Shown here in pieces: positions 33,785-41,112 of a DNA stretch of 44,218 nucleotides. The stretch covers positions 1 to 44,218 of the forward strand of contig JALSID010000383.1 of assembly GCA_026981825.1 (NCBI GenBank). Reading direction: 5' to 3'. Numbering within the stretch: the first letter of the stretch is position 1; the number at the start of each line of letters is the position of its first letter. The notes beneath the pieces were generated by a model. It ran no database searches and was not told the DNA's origin. It was given only the letters and a program-made list of their open reading frames with translations. This DNA is from Planctomycetota bacterium (lineage in GTDB: Bacteria; Planctomycetota; Planctomycetia; JALXBF01). Position numbers and translations under genes: made by a program.

Positions 33785-34516
33785 ATGGTAGAACCTGGTC
33801 CGCAGACCACGACATCCGGGCAGGAAGTGGCGGTCACGTGTGTCTTGTTCGCGGGCGTTCGCGATGCCGTGGGAACCGACCGGATCGAGCTGACGCTCCC
33901 GGCCGGCAGCACGGTGAGGCAACTCCGTGAGCGGCTCTTGCGCGCGTATCCGCGCGCTGCGGCTCTCCTCCGAGTTTCGCGCCTGGCCGTCGACGCCGAC
34001 TTCGTCGATGACGACGCCGAACTCCGCGACGGGGTCGAGGTGGCGGTGATCCCACCCGTCAGCGGAGGAGCAGGCGAAACCCGGGTCGCTCTCACCGAGG
34101 CTCCGATCGATCCCGCGGAGTGGCTGGCCGCCGTCTACACGCCCGCCGCAGGCGCCGTGGTGACGTTCCTGGGGACGGTGCGGGAGTTCACCGGCGAGCG
34201 AAGGACGCGGGAGCTGGAGTACGAAGCGTACCGGGAGATGACGGAGCGGAAGCTACGAGAAATCGGTGACGCGGCGCGCGTTCGCTTCGGGCTGACAGGC
34301 GTTGTGATCGTCCACCGCCTCGGGCTGCTCAAAATCGGCGAGATCAGCGTCTTCATCGCCGTCTCCTCCCCCCACCGCGCGCAAGCGTTCGACGGTTGCC
34401 GGTTCATCATCGAAGCGATCAAGAAAGACGTGCCCATCTGGAAAAAGGAGATCTGGGCCGATGGGTCCTACGAATGGGTGCACCCAGGTATGGAGTCCTC
34501 CGGCGGAACGACCTGA
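33785..34516 (+). CDS. Molybdopterin synthase, MoaD-MoaE fusion
   Basis: The 243-residue protein joins the two subunits that turn cyclic pyranopterin monophosphate into molybdopterin. Residues 1-95 are MoaD-like ubiquitin fold (VTCVLFAGVRDAVGTDRIEL, LPAGSTVRQLRERLL), ending VAVIPPVSGG, the Gly-Gly that carries the thiocarboxylate in free MoaD. MoaE follows directly: VALTEAPIDPAEWLAAVYTP, GAVVTFLGTVREFTGERRTR, LEYEAYREMTERKLREI, VVIVHRLGLLKIGE and AIKKDVPIWKKEIWADGSYE with the active-site lysines. In mycobacterial MoaX a similar fusion is cleaved after the Gly-Gly, so processing is likely needed here. ATG 33785 has GAGGCGCC upstream. The gene precedes moaA by 136 bases. Confidence 0.94.
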   Translation: MVEPGPQTTTSGQEVAVTCVLFAGVRDAVGTDRIELTLPAGSTVRQLRERLLRAYPRAAALLRVSRLAVDADFVDDDAELRDGVEVAVIPPVSGGAGETRVALTEAPIDPAEWLAAVYTPAAGAVVTFLGTVREFTGERRTRELEYEAYREMTERKLREIGDAARVRFGLTGVVIVHRLGLLKIGEISVFIAVSSPHRAQAFDGCRFIIEAIKKDVPIWKKEIWADGSYEWVHPGMESSGGTT

Positions 34517-34652
34517 AGGCTGCGAGCTGAGAAGCGGCCGTTCGTGCTCGTTTTGGGCCCCCACGATGATCCTTAACGAGCGTTGTGGCACAGCCTGTGC
34601 TACGATGACCGACAAGAGCGACGCGCACCAACGCGACCGCGTGGGATAACCG

Positions 34653-35669
34653 ATGATTCCTACCCAAACTCCGGGACAGACGTCGAAACTCGTCGACCGC
34701 TTCGGGCGGGTACACACGAAGCTGCGGGTGAGCGTCACCGACAGGTGCAACATCCGTTGCTTCTACTGCATGCCCGAGGACGAGCCTGAGTACGTGCCGC
34801 GCGCGGAGGTTCTCACGTTCGAAGAGATCGAGCGGTTCGTTCGGATCATGGTCGGGCTGGGCATCCGCAAAGTTCGGCTGACCGGGGGCGAGCCGCTCGT
34901 GCGCCGTGGGATCCCGGACCTGGTCGCCAAACTACGAGGCATTGACGGTCTCCAAGGCCTTTCCCTCACCACCAACGGGCTCCTGTTGCGCGACCTAGCC
35001 GACCAGTTGTTCGACGCCGGGCTGCGATCCGTTAACGTTCACCTGGACACCCTGGATCCTGACCGCTTCCGGTTCATCACGCGGCGCGACGGTCTGGACC
35101 GCGTGCTTGCCGGAATAGACCGCTGCCTGGAGCTGGGCTTCACCGTCAAGATCAACGCGGTTGCGGTGAAGGGCTTGACGGAGCACGACCTGGTCCCGAT
35201 GGCCCAGTTTGCCCGGGAGAAGAACGTCGTTGTGCGTTTCATCGAGTTCATGCCGCTCGACGCGTCCAACGCCTGGGAGCGAGACCGCGTGCTGTTCGCC
35301 GACGAGATCCTCTCCCGGCTGAATGCGGTCTTTCCGGCGCTGGAGCCGGTTGCAGACCAGGATCCGACGGCACCCGCTCGGGAGTACGCCTTCGCGGACG
35401 GGCAGGGCAGGATCGGCATCATCGCGACCGTGAGTCGCCCGTTCTGTGGTCGGTGCAACCGACTGCGGATCACTGCGGACGGAAAGTTCCGCTACTGTCT
35501 GTTCGCCACCGAGGAGTTCGACGTGAAGGCTCTTCTGCGCGGCGGGGCGACCGACGAAGAGATCCGCCGCTACGTGCTCGATGCCGTCAGCATGAAGTGG
35601 GAAGGGCACGAAATCAACACGGCCCGATTCATCCGACCGTCTCGCCCCATGTACTCGATAGGGGGTTAA
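34653..35669 (+). CDS. moaA: GTP 3',8-cyclase MoaA
   Basis: MoaA is the radical-SAM enzyme that starts molybdenum cofactor synthesis by cyclising GTP to 3',8-cyclo-7,8-dihydro-GTP. The 338-residue protein has the N-terminal CxxxCxxC cluster CNIRCFYC (Cys32, 36, 39), VRLTGGEPLVRRGIPDLVAK, LTTNGLLL, SVNVHLDTLDPDRFRFITR and VVRFIEFMPL. The second cluster CGRCNRLRITADGKFRYC lies near residues 265-282, with the C-terminal Gly-Gly (YSIGG) needed for activity. It follows the MoaD-MoaE fusion on the same strand. MoaC, which acts next, is not in the window. Confidence 0.97.
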   Translation: MIPTQTPGQTSKLVDRFGRVHTKLRVSVTDRCNIRCFYCMPEDEPEYVPRAEVLTFEEIERFVRIMVGLGIRKVRLTGGEPLVRRGIPDLVAKLRGIDGLQGLSLTTNGLLLRDLADQLFDAGLRSVNVHLDTLDPDRFRFITRRDGLDRVLAGIDRCLELGFTVKINAVAVKGLTEHDLVPMAQFAREKNVVVRFIEFMPLDASNAWERDRVLFADEILSRLNAVFPALEPVADQDPTAPAREYAFADGQGRIGIIATVSRPFCGRCNRLRITADGKFRYCLFATEEFDVKALLRGGATDEEIRRYVLDAVSMKWEGHEINTARFIRPSRPMYSIGG

Positions 35670-35875
35670 ACCGTACCGGCAGCGATGGGCAGTTCGGAGT
35701 GCGAGGGCCCGGCGCGCGAGGGGCAGCCCTCCTGCTGGAGTGCGATTGAGCTGCTCAGGAGGCCGTCTGCCATTCAGGACCCACAGACCGGGCGGTCTGG
35801 TTGTCCGGCGGATATGCTCTTGGGCGCGACAGCGGGTGAGCACGACAGGCATCCGCGGGGGTGAGGAGAGGCTCT

Positions 35876-36319
35876 GTGAGCGCGGAGAACGTTGCTTCGA
35901 CCGAAACCAGCGTCTGGTACGCCGATGGGCTTCGCTTCACGTGCACAAGGTGCGGTGCCTGCTGCACGGGGGCTCCCGGCTACGTTTGGGTCACGGACGA
36001 GGAACTGGAGCGGATCGCGGAGTTCCTTGGCTGCGATGTGCGCGAGGTCCGCCATCGCTACACGAAGCGTGCCCGGGCAGGGCGCACCTTGATCGAGCAG
36101 GAAAACGGCGACTGCGTCTTCTACGACCGCCAGGGGAAAGCGTGCACGATCTATCCTGTTCGTCCGGTGCAGTGCAGGACCTGGCCTTTCTGGCCCGGCA
36201 ACGTGGCAAATCCTCAGGCGTGGGCGGCTACTTGCCAGATCTGCCCCGGGGCGGGCCGTGGTCGGCTCCACAGCGCCGACGAAATCACCCAGGCCGCCCA
36301 CGAGACGAAGATGCGGTGA
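35876..36319 (+). CDS. YkgJ family cysteine-cluster protein
   Basis: The 147-residue protein has the YkgJ/CxxCxxCC pattern: FTCTRCGACCTGAPGYVWVT near residue 20, CVFYDRQGKACTIYPVRPVQ, CRTWPFWPGN and a last Cys pair in WAATCQICPGAGRG. The conserved cysteines are thought to bind zinc or an Fe-S cluster; no activity is settled. The start is GTG 35876, preceded by GGAGAGG with short spacing; an upstream in-frame start is less well placed. A related protein lies 265 bases downstream. Confidence 0.87.
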   Translation: MSAENVASTETSVWYADGLRFTCTRCGACCTGAPGYVWVTDEELERIAEFLGCDVREVRHRYTKRARAGRTLIEQENGDCVFYDRQGKACTIYPVRPVQCRTWPFWPGNVANPQAWAATCQICPGAGRGRLHSADEITQAAHETKMR

Positions 36320-36584
36320 TGGCGGAGAAATCTTGTGGGACGGCAGTCTGCTCCTCAAGCCGCCACCCTGCCGCTGTCGCACGCTTCGGCACGCGGCCGA
36401 GATTCTGTCTGCACGTACGTAAGCATGGCGGCGCGGGTGGTGGTTGACGGCGCGAACCAATTACCCTCGGCTCCGCCAAGCGCGAGCGGCAGGGTAGGAT
36501 GGCGGCTTCTGAGGCAGCCAAGCCTGTGCACCGGGTTCCGCTCTGCACAGGCTACACGAGCGTACCGTCGTCGCGAGGGGTGAG

Positions 36585-37121
36585 ATGGGCGTCCGGGGTG
36601 ACGACAGCGCAATCCGTGCCGATCTGATCGCCCTCTACGAGGCTCTCGATAGGGAGCTTGCTCGGATCGGGCCACGCTGCGAGATCAGCGGCCGGTGCTG
36701 CCGGTTCGCGCAGTATGGCCACATGCTATTTCTCAGTACGGTGGAAGCGGAGTATCTTGCCGAAGCTCCTCCCCCTGGTGACGTCGCCCGGTCTTCTCAG
36801 CAGTGTCCCTATCAGCAGGGGGTACTGTGCACAGCTCGCGAGCGGCGTCCTTTGGGCTGCCGAGTTTTCTTCTGCGATCCGGCGTACGCCCCGTTCATGC
36901 AGGAAATCGCTGAGCGGTACACCCGGGCACTCAAAGCGATTGTCGCTAAACACGGCCGTGAATGGTGTTACGGTCCCCTTCCGGCGATCCTGAAAACGGT
37001 CTTGGAAGCGGAGGGAAACGGTACAACGGGCGGTTGTTCCCCCGCCGAAAGCGCCGGTGCGACCGGCTCTGCGGTCGAGGGGGGCGCAGACCGCAGTGGC
37101 GGCCCACGCGGGACGCGCTAA
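36585..37121 (+). CDS. YkgJ-like cysteine-cluster protein, second copy
   Basis: The 178-residue protein is distantly related to the preceding YkgJ-type protein. It carries CEISGRCCRFAQYGHMLFLS near residue 27, CPYQQGVLCTARERRPLGC around residues 75-92 and RVFFCDPAYA, a similar C-x(n)-CC ... C ... C ... C layout. The N-terminal helix (LIALYEALDRELARIG) and the region QEIAERYTRALKAIVAKHG suggest a helical core. The C-terminal ~35 residues are low-complexity Gly/Ala/Ser. A metal-binding or Fe-S role is likely, unproven. The ATG follows CGAGGGGTGAG, a reasonable ribosome site. Confidence 0.8.
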   Translation: MGVRGDDSAIRADLIALYEALDRELARIGPRCEISGRCCRFAQYGHMLFLSTVEAEYLAEAPPPGDVARSSQQCPYQQGVLCTARERRPLGCRVFFCDPAYAPFMQEIAERYTRALKAIVAKHGREWCYGPLPAILKTVLEAEGNGTTGGCSPAESAGATGSAVEGGADRSGGPRGTR

Positions 37122-37697
37122 CCGGACGTGGCCCGTGGGTACCGAAGGCCATCCTGACCGCGGGGCCAGAGGCGACGCGGCATTGGAAGCAACTGGCGAC
37201 CGAAGTGTGTCGAGGCTGATCGACGTCGGAGTGTCCAGCGAAGAGGGCAGTCTAGGCGTGCGCCTGGCCAACGCTCTTCGACCGGGCCGGTGCGAAAACC
37301 TGTGCCGGCTTCTGCACGAGCATGCTGCAGTTGACCGGGCGTTCGTCGTTCGAGCGGCGAGGGGGCGATGGGGCAAAGGGGGACCGTTTTCGCCGGGACG
37401 CGGCCGCCGATCGGGGGGCATGGTTGGTGTTGGGGGCTGATTCGGGCAACGAGCGGTGGACAGGACCCTGGGGGGAGGACAGCATAGGGGGACGAGCCTG
37501 GTCGCCGGCTTCCGGCCCCCCTGGTGCGGTGGGCCGGTTCTAACAGGCCCTTTCCACGCCGCAGCAACGGTATAGACTTATAGATCGACGGGTGTCCATC
37601 CTTCCTTCCCGCGCTCAGCGCTCTTGACATTTGTCCTTGCGCTGCATAGACTTAGGCAAAACCAGCCAAGGCGAGTCCACACAGTGGAGATTCGAAG
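37122..37697. other. Intergenic region upstream of the HU gene
   Basis: I see no gene in the ~500 bases before the HU promoter; open frames on both strands are compositionally biased and unlike any family. The right end has two copies of ATAGACTTA (37572-37580 and 37646-37654), the second inside the HU promoter, and a weak additional promoter-like pair (TTTCCA at 37551, TAGACT at 37573, 16-base spacing). Confidence 0.55.
37624..37652 (+). promoter_or_regulatory. Near-consensus sigma-70 promoter of the HU-family gene
   Basis: A perfect -35 box TTGACA (37624-37629) and TAGACT (37647-37652, 4/6 matches) are 17 bases apart. A start near 37659 would leave a leader of about 40 bases, with GGAG 8 bases before the GTG of the HU gene. 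It is the best promoter on the plus strand here and fits an abundant nucleoid protein. Confidence 0.82.
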
Positions 37698-38048
37698 GTG
37701 ACCAAGAAGGACATCGTCCAGAAGATCGTCGAAGAGCTGAACCTGCAACCGAGTGTGGCGAGGAAGGCCGTTCAGAGGACTCTGGACCTGATTATCGAGA
37801 CACTGGCTACCGAGGGGCGGATCGAGCTGCGTAACTTCGGCATCTTTCAGGTCGCGCGGCGTGCGCCGCGGATCGCTCGCAATCCGCGGACTCGCGAACG
37901 CGTCATCGTTCCCGAGCGATACGTGGTCACGTTCAAGCCGGGGAAGATCATGGAGGAGCGGATCCAGCACGTGGATCCGACCAAGGCCAGGATCAAGCTA
38001 AGCCGCCAGCTTCAGGCCGAGGGAACATCGGGCTCAGGCTTGCAGTAA
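37698..38048 (+). CDS. HU/IHF-family DNA-binding protein
   Basis: This 116-residue nucleoid protein has the HU fold: MTKKDIVQKIVEELNLQPS, VARKAVQRTLDLIIETL, EGRIELRNFGIFQVARRAPR and the beta-arm with ARNPRTRERVIVPERYVVTF followed by KPGKIMEERI. The arm sequence NPRT..x..VP matches HU/IHF proteins, with the DNA-intercalating proline of the arm in the expected region. The C terminus is about 25 residues longer than typical HU. The start is GTG, with GGAG 8 bases upstream, under a strong promoter. It wraps or bends DNA as a dimer. Confidence 0.95.
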   Translation: MTKKDIVQKIVEELNLQPSVARKAVQRTLDLIIETLATEGRIELRNFGIFQVARRAPRIARNPRTRERVIVPERYVVTFKPGKIMEERIQHVDPTKARIKLSRQLQAEGTSGSGLQ

Positions 38049-38061
38049 AGGGGCCCGGCAA

Positions 38062-38089
38062 GGCGTAGCCCGGCAGTCGGCCTTACGCC
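38062..38089 (+). terminator. Possible terminator hairpin after the HU gene
   Basis: GGCGTAG and TTACGCC pair as a 7-bp stem (one G-T) a few bases after the HU stop. There is no T-run after it, so it may instead mark a Rho-dependent end or RNA-stabilising stem. Confidence 0.35.
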
Positions 38090-38267
38090 ACCGTTCGGTT
38101 CCCAGTCCGCCTGTGCGCCATCGGGGCGCTAAAGGCTGTCCCTGCGCGTGCCGATGCAAATACTAGCCGCTTCACGGCATCGGTGTGCGTGAGGCGAATT
38201 GTGCTCCGGGTTTGCGCGGGGCGGAATGGAATTGTCGTACCGGAAGGGAATCCGGCGGGGGAATCCT

Positions 38268-38489
38268 ATGCGAAAGCTACTGTTCCTGCTGACCGCGGTT
38301 CTACTGGTGAGCGGGGCGACAGGCTGCGTCCTCCCGATCTACTCAGCGGACCCGATTCGGCGGACGAATCAGTTGCTGTACACCTCGGAAAACCTGCGGC
38401 TGATTGCGGACGAATGGGAGCGCATCTGGTTCCTCGATCAGCCGGCCCACACGACCCCTTACCGTACGCACGGGGGAACAGGCCTGTAG
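38268..38489 (+). CDS. Small lipoprotein, unknown function
   Basis: The 73-residue protein starts MRKLLFLLTAVLLVSGATGC, a lipoprotein signal with Cys20 as the lipid site. Its ~53-residue mature part, VLPIYSADPIRRTNQLLYTS, ENLRLIADEWERIWFLDQPA and HTTPYRTHGGTGL, is short and ordered. I recall similar small lipoproteins with the pattern EWERIW-x-x-DQP and ending THGG from planctomycetes, but that is a recollection of family pattern, not a search. GGGGGAATCC precedes the ATG. It is an outer-envelope protein of unknown partner. Confidence 0.75.
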   Translation: MRKLLFLLTAVLLVSGATGCVLPIYSADPIRRTNQLLYTSENLRLIADEWERIWFLDQPAHTTPYRTHGGTGL

Positions 38490-38915
38490 TGGGATGTTGG
38501 GACGGAGCGGCCGGGCTGGCAGACCGGGCCTGGCCGCCTTCGGTGCCCGGGATCCGGGTGGACACCTCATAGCCGCAAGGTGGGCTGGTGGGGCGTCGGC
38601 CGACCGTGTGAGGGCGCCGTGGGGCACGAGTTCGTTCTGCTCAACCCTTATCCGCTCGCGCCTGGCCCTCGTCGCTGTAGCGAATCGCTTGGAACGTGCG
38701 CGCCACCGCGATAGTGCGCGGTTGGCAGACCGCTTTCGATCTCCTCCGCAACACTTCCACGCGCGGCCCTCCTCGCCCGCCGACCCTACGATTGGGCAAC
38801 GGGGCTCGATGGCGCGAACCCCTTGCGGCGGCGCCTGCCAAGCCGCCCAATCAGCGCCGTCGAAGCCCTCGGTGGGTATCGTTCCGAGCTGCCACAGCGG
38901 TGTGTGGAGAGCAAC
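38490..38915. other. Intergenic spacer before the secreted phosphatase-fold gene
   Basis: No gene is recognised. Just after the small lipoprotein gene an 8-bp stem (GGCCGGGC with GCCTGGCC, 38509-38535) with an 11-base loop could end transcription, but it lacks a T-run. The long minus-strand frame here is biased and runs antisense into the next gene. Confidence 0.5.
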
Positions 38916-39782
38916 ATGCAAGCCCTTTTCGTGGTGGTCGGCCTGATGTTTGCCCAGGTGTCCGGTTCCGCCGAGAGCGCGGTGGAGATCCGTGTCCTTA
39001 GCTTCAACATTCGCTACGGCACAGCAAACGATGGTCCGAACAGTTGGCCCGCTCGAAGAGAGCTCGTGTTCGAGGTCATTCGACGGGGGAACTACGACTT
39101 CGTAGGGTTGCAGGAAGCCCTGCGCTTTCAGCTCGACGAGATCGCCCATGCCGTGCCGGGCTACGTAGAGATTGGGGTTGGCAGGAGGGACGGACGCACG
39201 GGTGGGGAGTACTCCGCTCTGCTCGTTCGGTCGGACCGCTGGGGGATCGATCAGGCGGGGACGTTTTGGCTATCCGATACCCCTGAGGTTCCCGGCTCCA
39301 GGTCCTGGGGCAATCGGATCCCGCGGATCGTCACGTGGGCGCGCCTCGTTCACAAAGGCACAGGCAGGCCTGTGTTCGTGTACAACACGCACTTCGATCA
39401 CCAGTCGGCCCGCTCTCGCGAACTCAGCGCCCGCCTATTGCTAAGCCGGATCAACGAGCGTTCCCCCAGGGATCCGGTGATTGTGACCGGGGACTTCAAT
39501 GCAGCGGAACAGGAACCGCCCATTCGATTGCTGAAAGATGCCCGTCTGACCGGCGGTTCACGGCTGCTCGATTCCTACCGCGTCGTCGATGCCGAAGGAC
39601 CGGCGGGCACGTTCCACGGGTTCACAGGCCGGGACGACGGTCGCAAGATCGACTACGTCTTCTGCACGGACGATTTCACCGTCGTGTCGGCTCAGATCAT
39701 CAGGCTCCATCGGAACGGACGATACCCCTCGGACCACTATCCTGTCGACGCGATATTGCGGCTCGGATCGGCCCGCAATTGA
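38916..39782 (+). CDS. Secreted endonuclease/exonuclease/phosphatase family protein
   Basis: The 288-residue protein has a signal peptide (LFVVVGLMFAQVSGSAES), then an EEP/DNase I-like fold with its metal and catalytic residues. These are VLSFNIRYGTANDGPNSWPA, FVGLQEALR (metal Glu), FVYNTHFDHQSARSRE, VIVTGDFNAAEQEPPI (Asp/Asn), IDYVFCTDDF and YPSDHYPVDAILRL (the SDH motif, catalytic His). Members hydrolyse phosphodiesters in nucleic acids, inositol phosphates or sphingomyelin; the substrate here is not predictable. ATG 38916 has GGAG seven bases before it and directly precedes the signal. It acts outside the cytoplasmic membrane. Confidence 0.9.
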   Translation: MQALFVVVGLMFAQVSGSAESAVEIRVLSFNIRYGTANDGPNSWPARRELVFEVIRRGNYDFVGLQEALRFQLDEIAHAVPGYVEIGVGRRDGRTGGEYSALLVRSDRWGIDQAGTFWLSDTPEVPGSRSWGNRIPRIVTWARLVHKGTGRPVFVYNTHFDHQSARSRELSARLLLSRINERSPRDPVIVTGDFNAAEQEPPIRLLKDARLTGGSRLLDSYRVVDAEGPAGTFHGFTGRDDGRKIDYVFCTDDFTVVSAQIIRLHRNGRYPSDHYPVDAILRLGSARN

Positions 39783-40768
39783 TGCGGGCCGCACCTCGTG
39801 CGGGCGGCAATGGCTGCCACGGGTTTTGAGCGACTTGTTGTGGACCGGCCACACGCAGCGCGGCTCGCGGGCGTGCGCCTGAGCGGCGACGGCAGCTCGC
39901 TGACAATGCCCAGCAGCTCGGGAGAAATGACGTGAGGCAGCCAGACGCCCGCTACCAGGTACTCCGGGTGGTTTTCCATCCAACGTCGGACGCGATACAA
40001 GTCCTGGCCCCACTCCACAGCGTCATCGCCCAGAACCTTTGTGATGCCCATTGGTCCCCCAACGAGGATGTTTCCAGCAGCAAGAAAGAACGGAGCGATC
40101 CAGGCGACCTCGACAGCGGCTGCCACCGCTAGGGCACGGGGCAAGACGCGAACTCGCCCACAGCCGAGTTCAGCTAGGCCGGGCGCAGCGGCGGCGATCA
40201 GGAAGGGTACCACGGGGACGACATATCGGTATTGCACAACCCCCCGCAGCATGGAGATTGCCAGTAGGAACACCAGGGCCCCCGTCAGTCCGACAACGGA
40301 AACGTCGCTTGCACGTCCGCGGAGCAGCCCCACGATCGCCCAGCCTATGCCGAGGATCAACAGGGCCAGCACTCCCACTGTTTCTTTCACCGAAAACGCA
40401 ACGAGGTAGTAGTAAGGCGCCAGCTCATAGTTTCCACCCCACAGCCGGCACGGTTGGGGATCCTCGAGGCTTCGAGTTGCCTGGAGATCGACTCCTTTGA
40501 CCAGAGCTCCCGGCAACCAGCGGAGCGCAGCGCGCGATGGTGCGAACCGGAAAAGCTCCTGTAATAGCCCACTTTTCGGTTGCCAGGCGGGCTCTTCGAC
40601 CGCCAGCGGCAGCGACGGCAAGAACACGAGGGTCAGCGATACCCAAAAGCCGAGCGCCCAGGCCAGCACCGCGGAGACCATGCGTCGCGGTAGGTGGTCT
40701 ACAGCGGAGAGCACGCAGGACAGGACGCCCCAAAGCACGCTCAGCGGCACAAGCGCTAGCAGCGTCAA
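39737..40768 (-). pseudogene. Fragment of a glycosyltransferase-39-like membrane protein (C-terminal half)
   Basis: The fragment covers a membrane helix set (MVSAVLAWALGFWVSLTLVF, VGVLALLILGIGWAIVGLLR, VVGLTGALVFLLAISMLRG) and the planctomycete GT39 landmarks YELAPYYYLVAFSVKETVGV, QYRYVVPVVPFLIAAAAPGL and DAVEWGQDLYRVRRWMENHP, then VAGVWLPHVISPELLGI. The N-terminal half with the catalytic Asp-Glu/Asp motif is absent: similarity begins mid-protein near SGASQALGVGLKL (about 40820), and the frame is closed by a stop at 40898-40900. The far C terminus turns Arg/Ser-rich after SELPSPLRRT and grazes the phosphatase-fold gene. It is most likely a remnant; the start TTG at 40768 is artificial. Confidence 0.65.
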
Positions 40769-41112
40769 CTTAAGGCCAACGCCGAGGGCCTGGCTCGCTC
40801 CGGAGGCGTGGTGGAGTTCTGTATCGAATGCCGTAATGCGAAGGCGAGCTGTCTTGTCGGTCGGCCGGTCCTGGCATGTCGGAAAACTGGGCAGGTTCTA
40901 CCGGCCCAAACGAACCATATTCAAGGCCGCCGATGGCGATGGCCACGTCAAGCTTCGTGACCAGGACCCCCACGCGGCGCCCGCTGCGGAGTCCATGGCC
41001 ACTGCGTGCGCGCCCTTGACCGTGGCTCGCATGCAGTCGTCGAACACCGGATGGCTTAGACCCACCGCGTCCCCGGTTGAAGCGCCCCTCCGAACAGCGA
41101 CAGCGGTGGGCG
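40769..41112. other. Gene-poor region downstream of the PPC protein gene
   Basis: It holds the upstream, decayed side of the GT39 fragment (open in its frame only to 40897) and about 200 bases with no recognisable gene on either strand. No terminator with a T-run is seen after the PPC gene. Confidence 0.5.
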
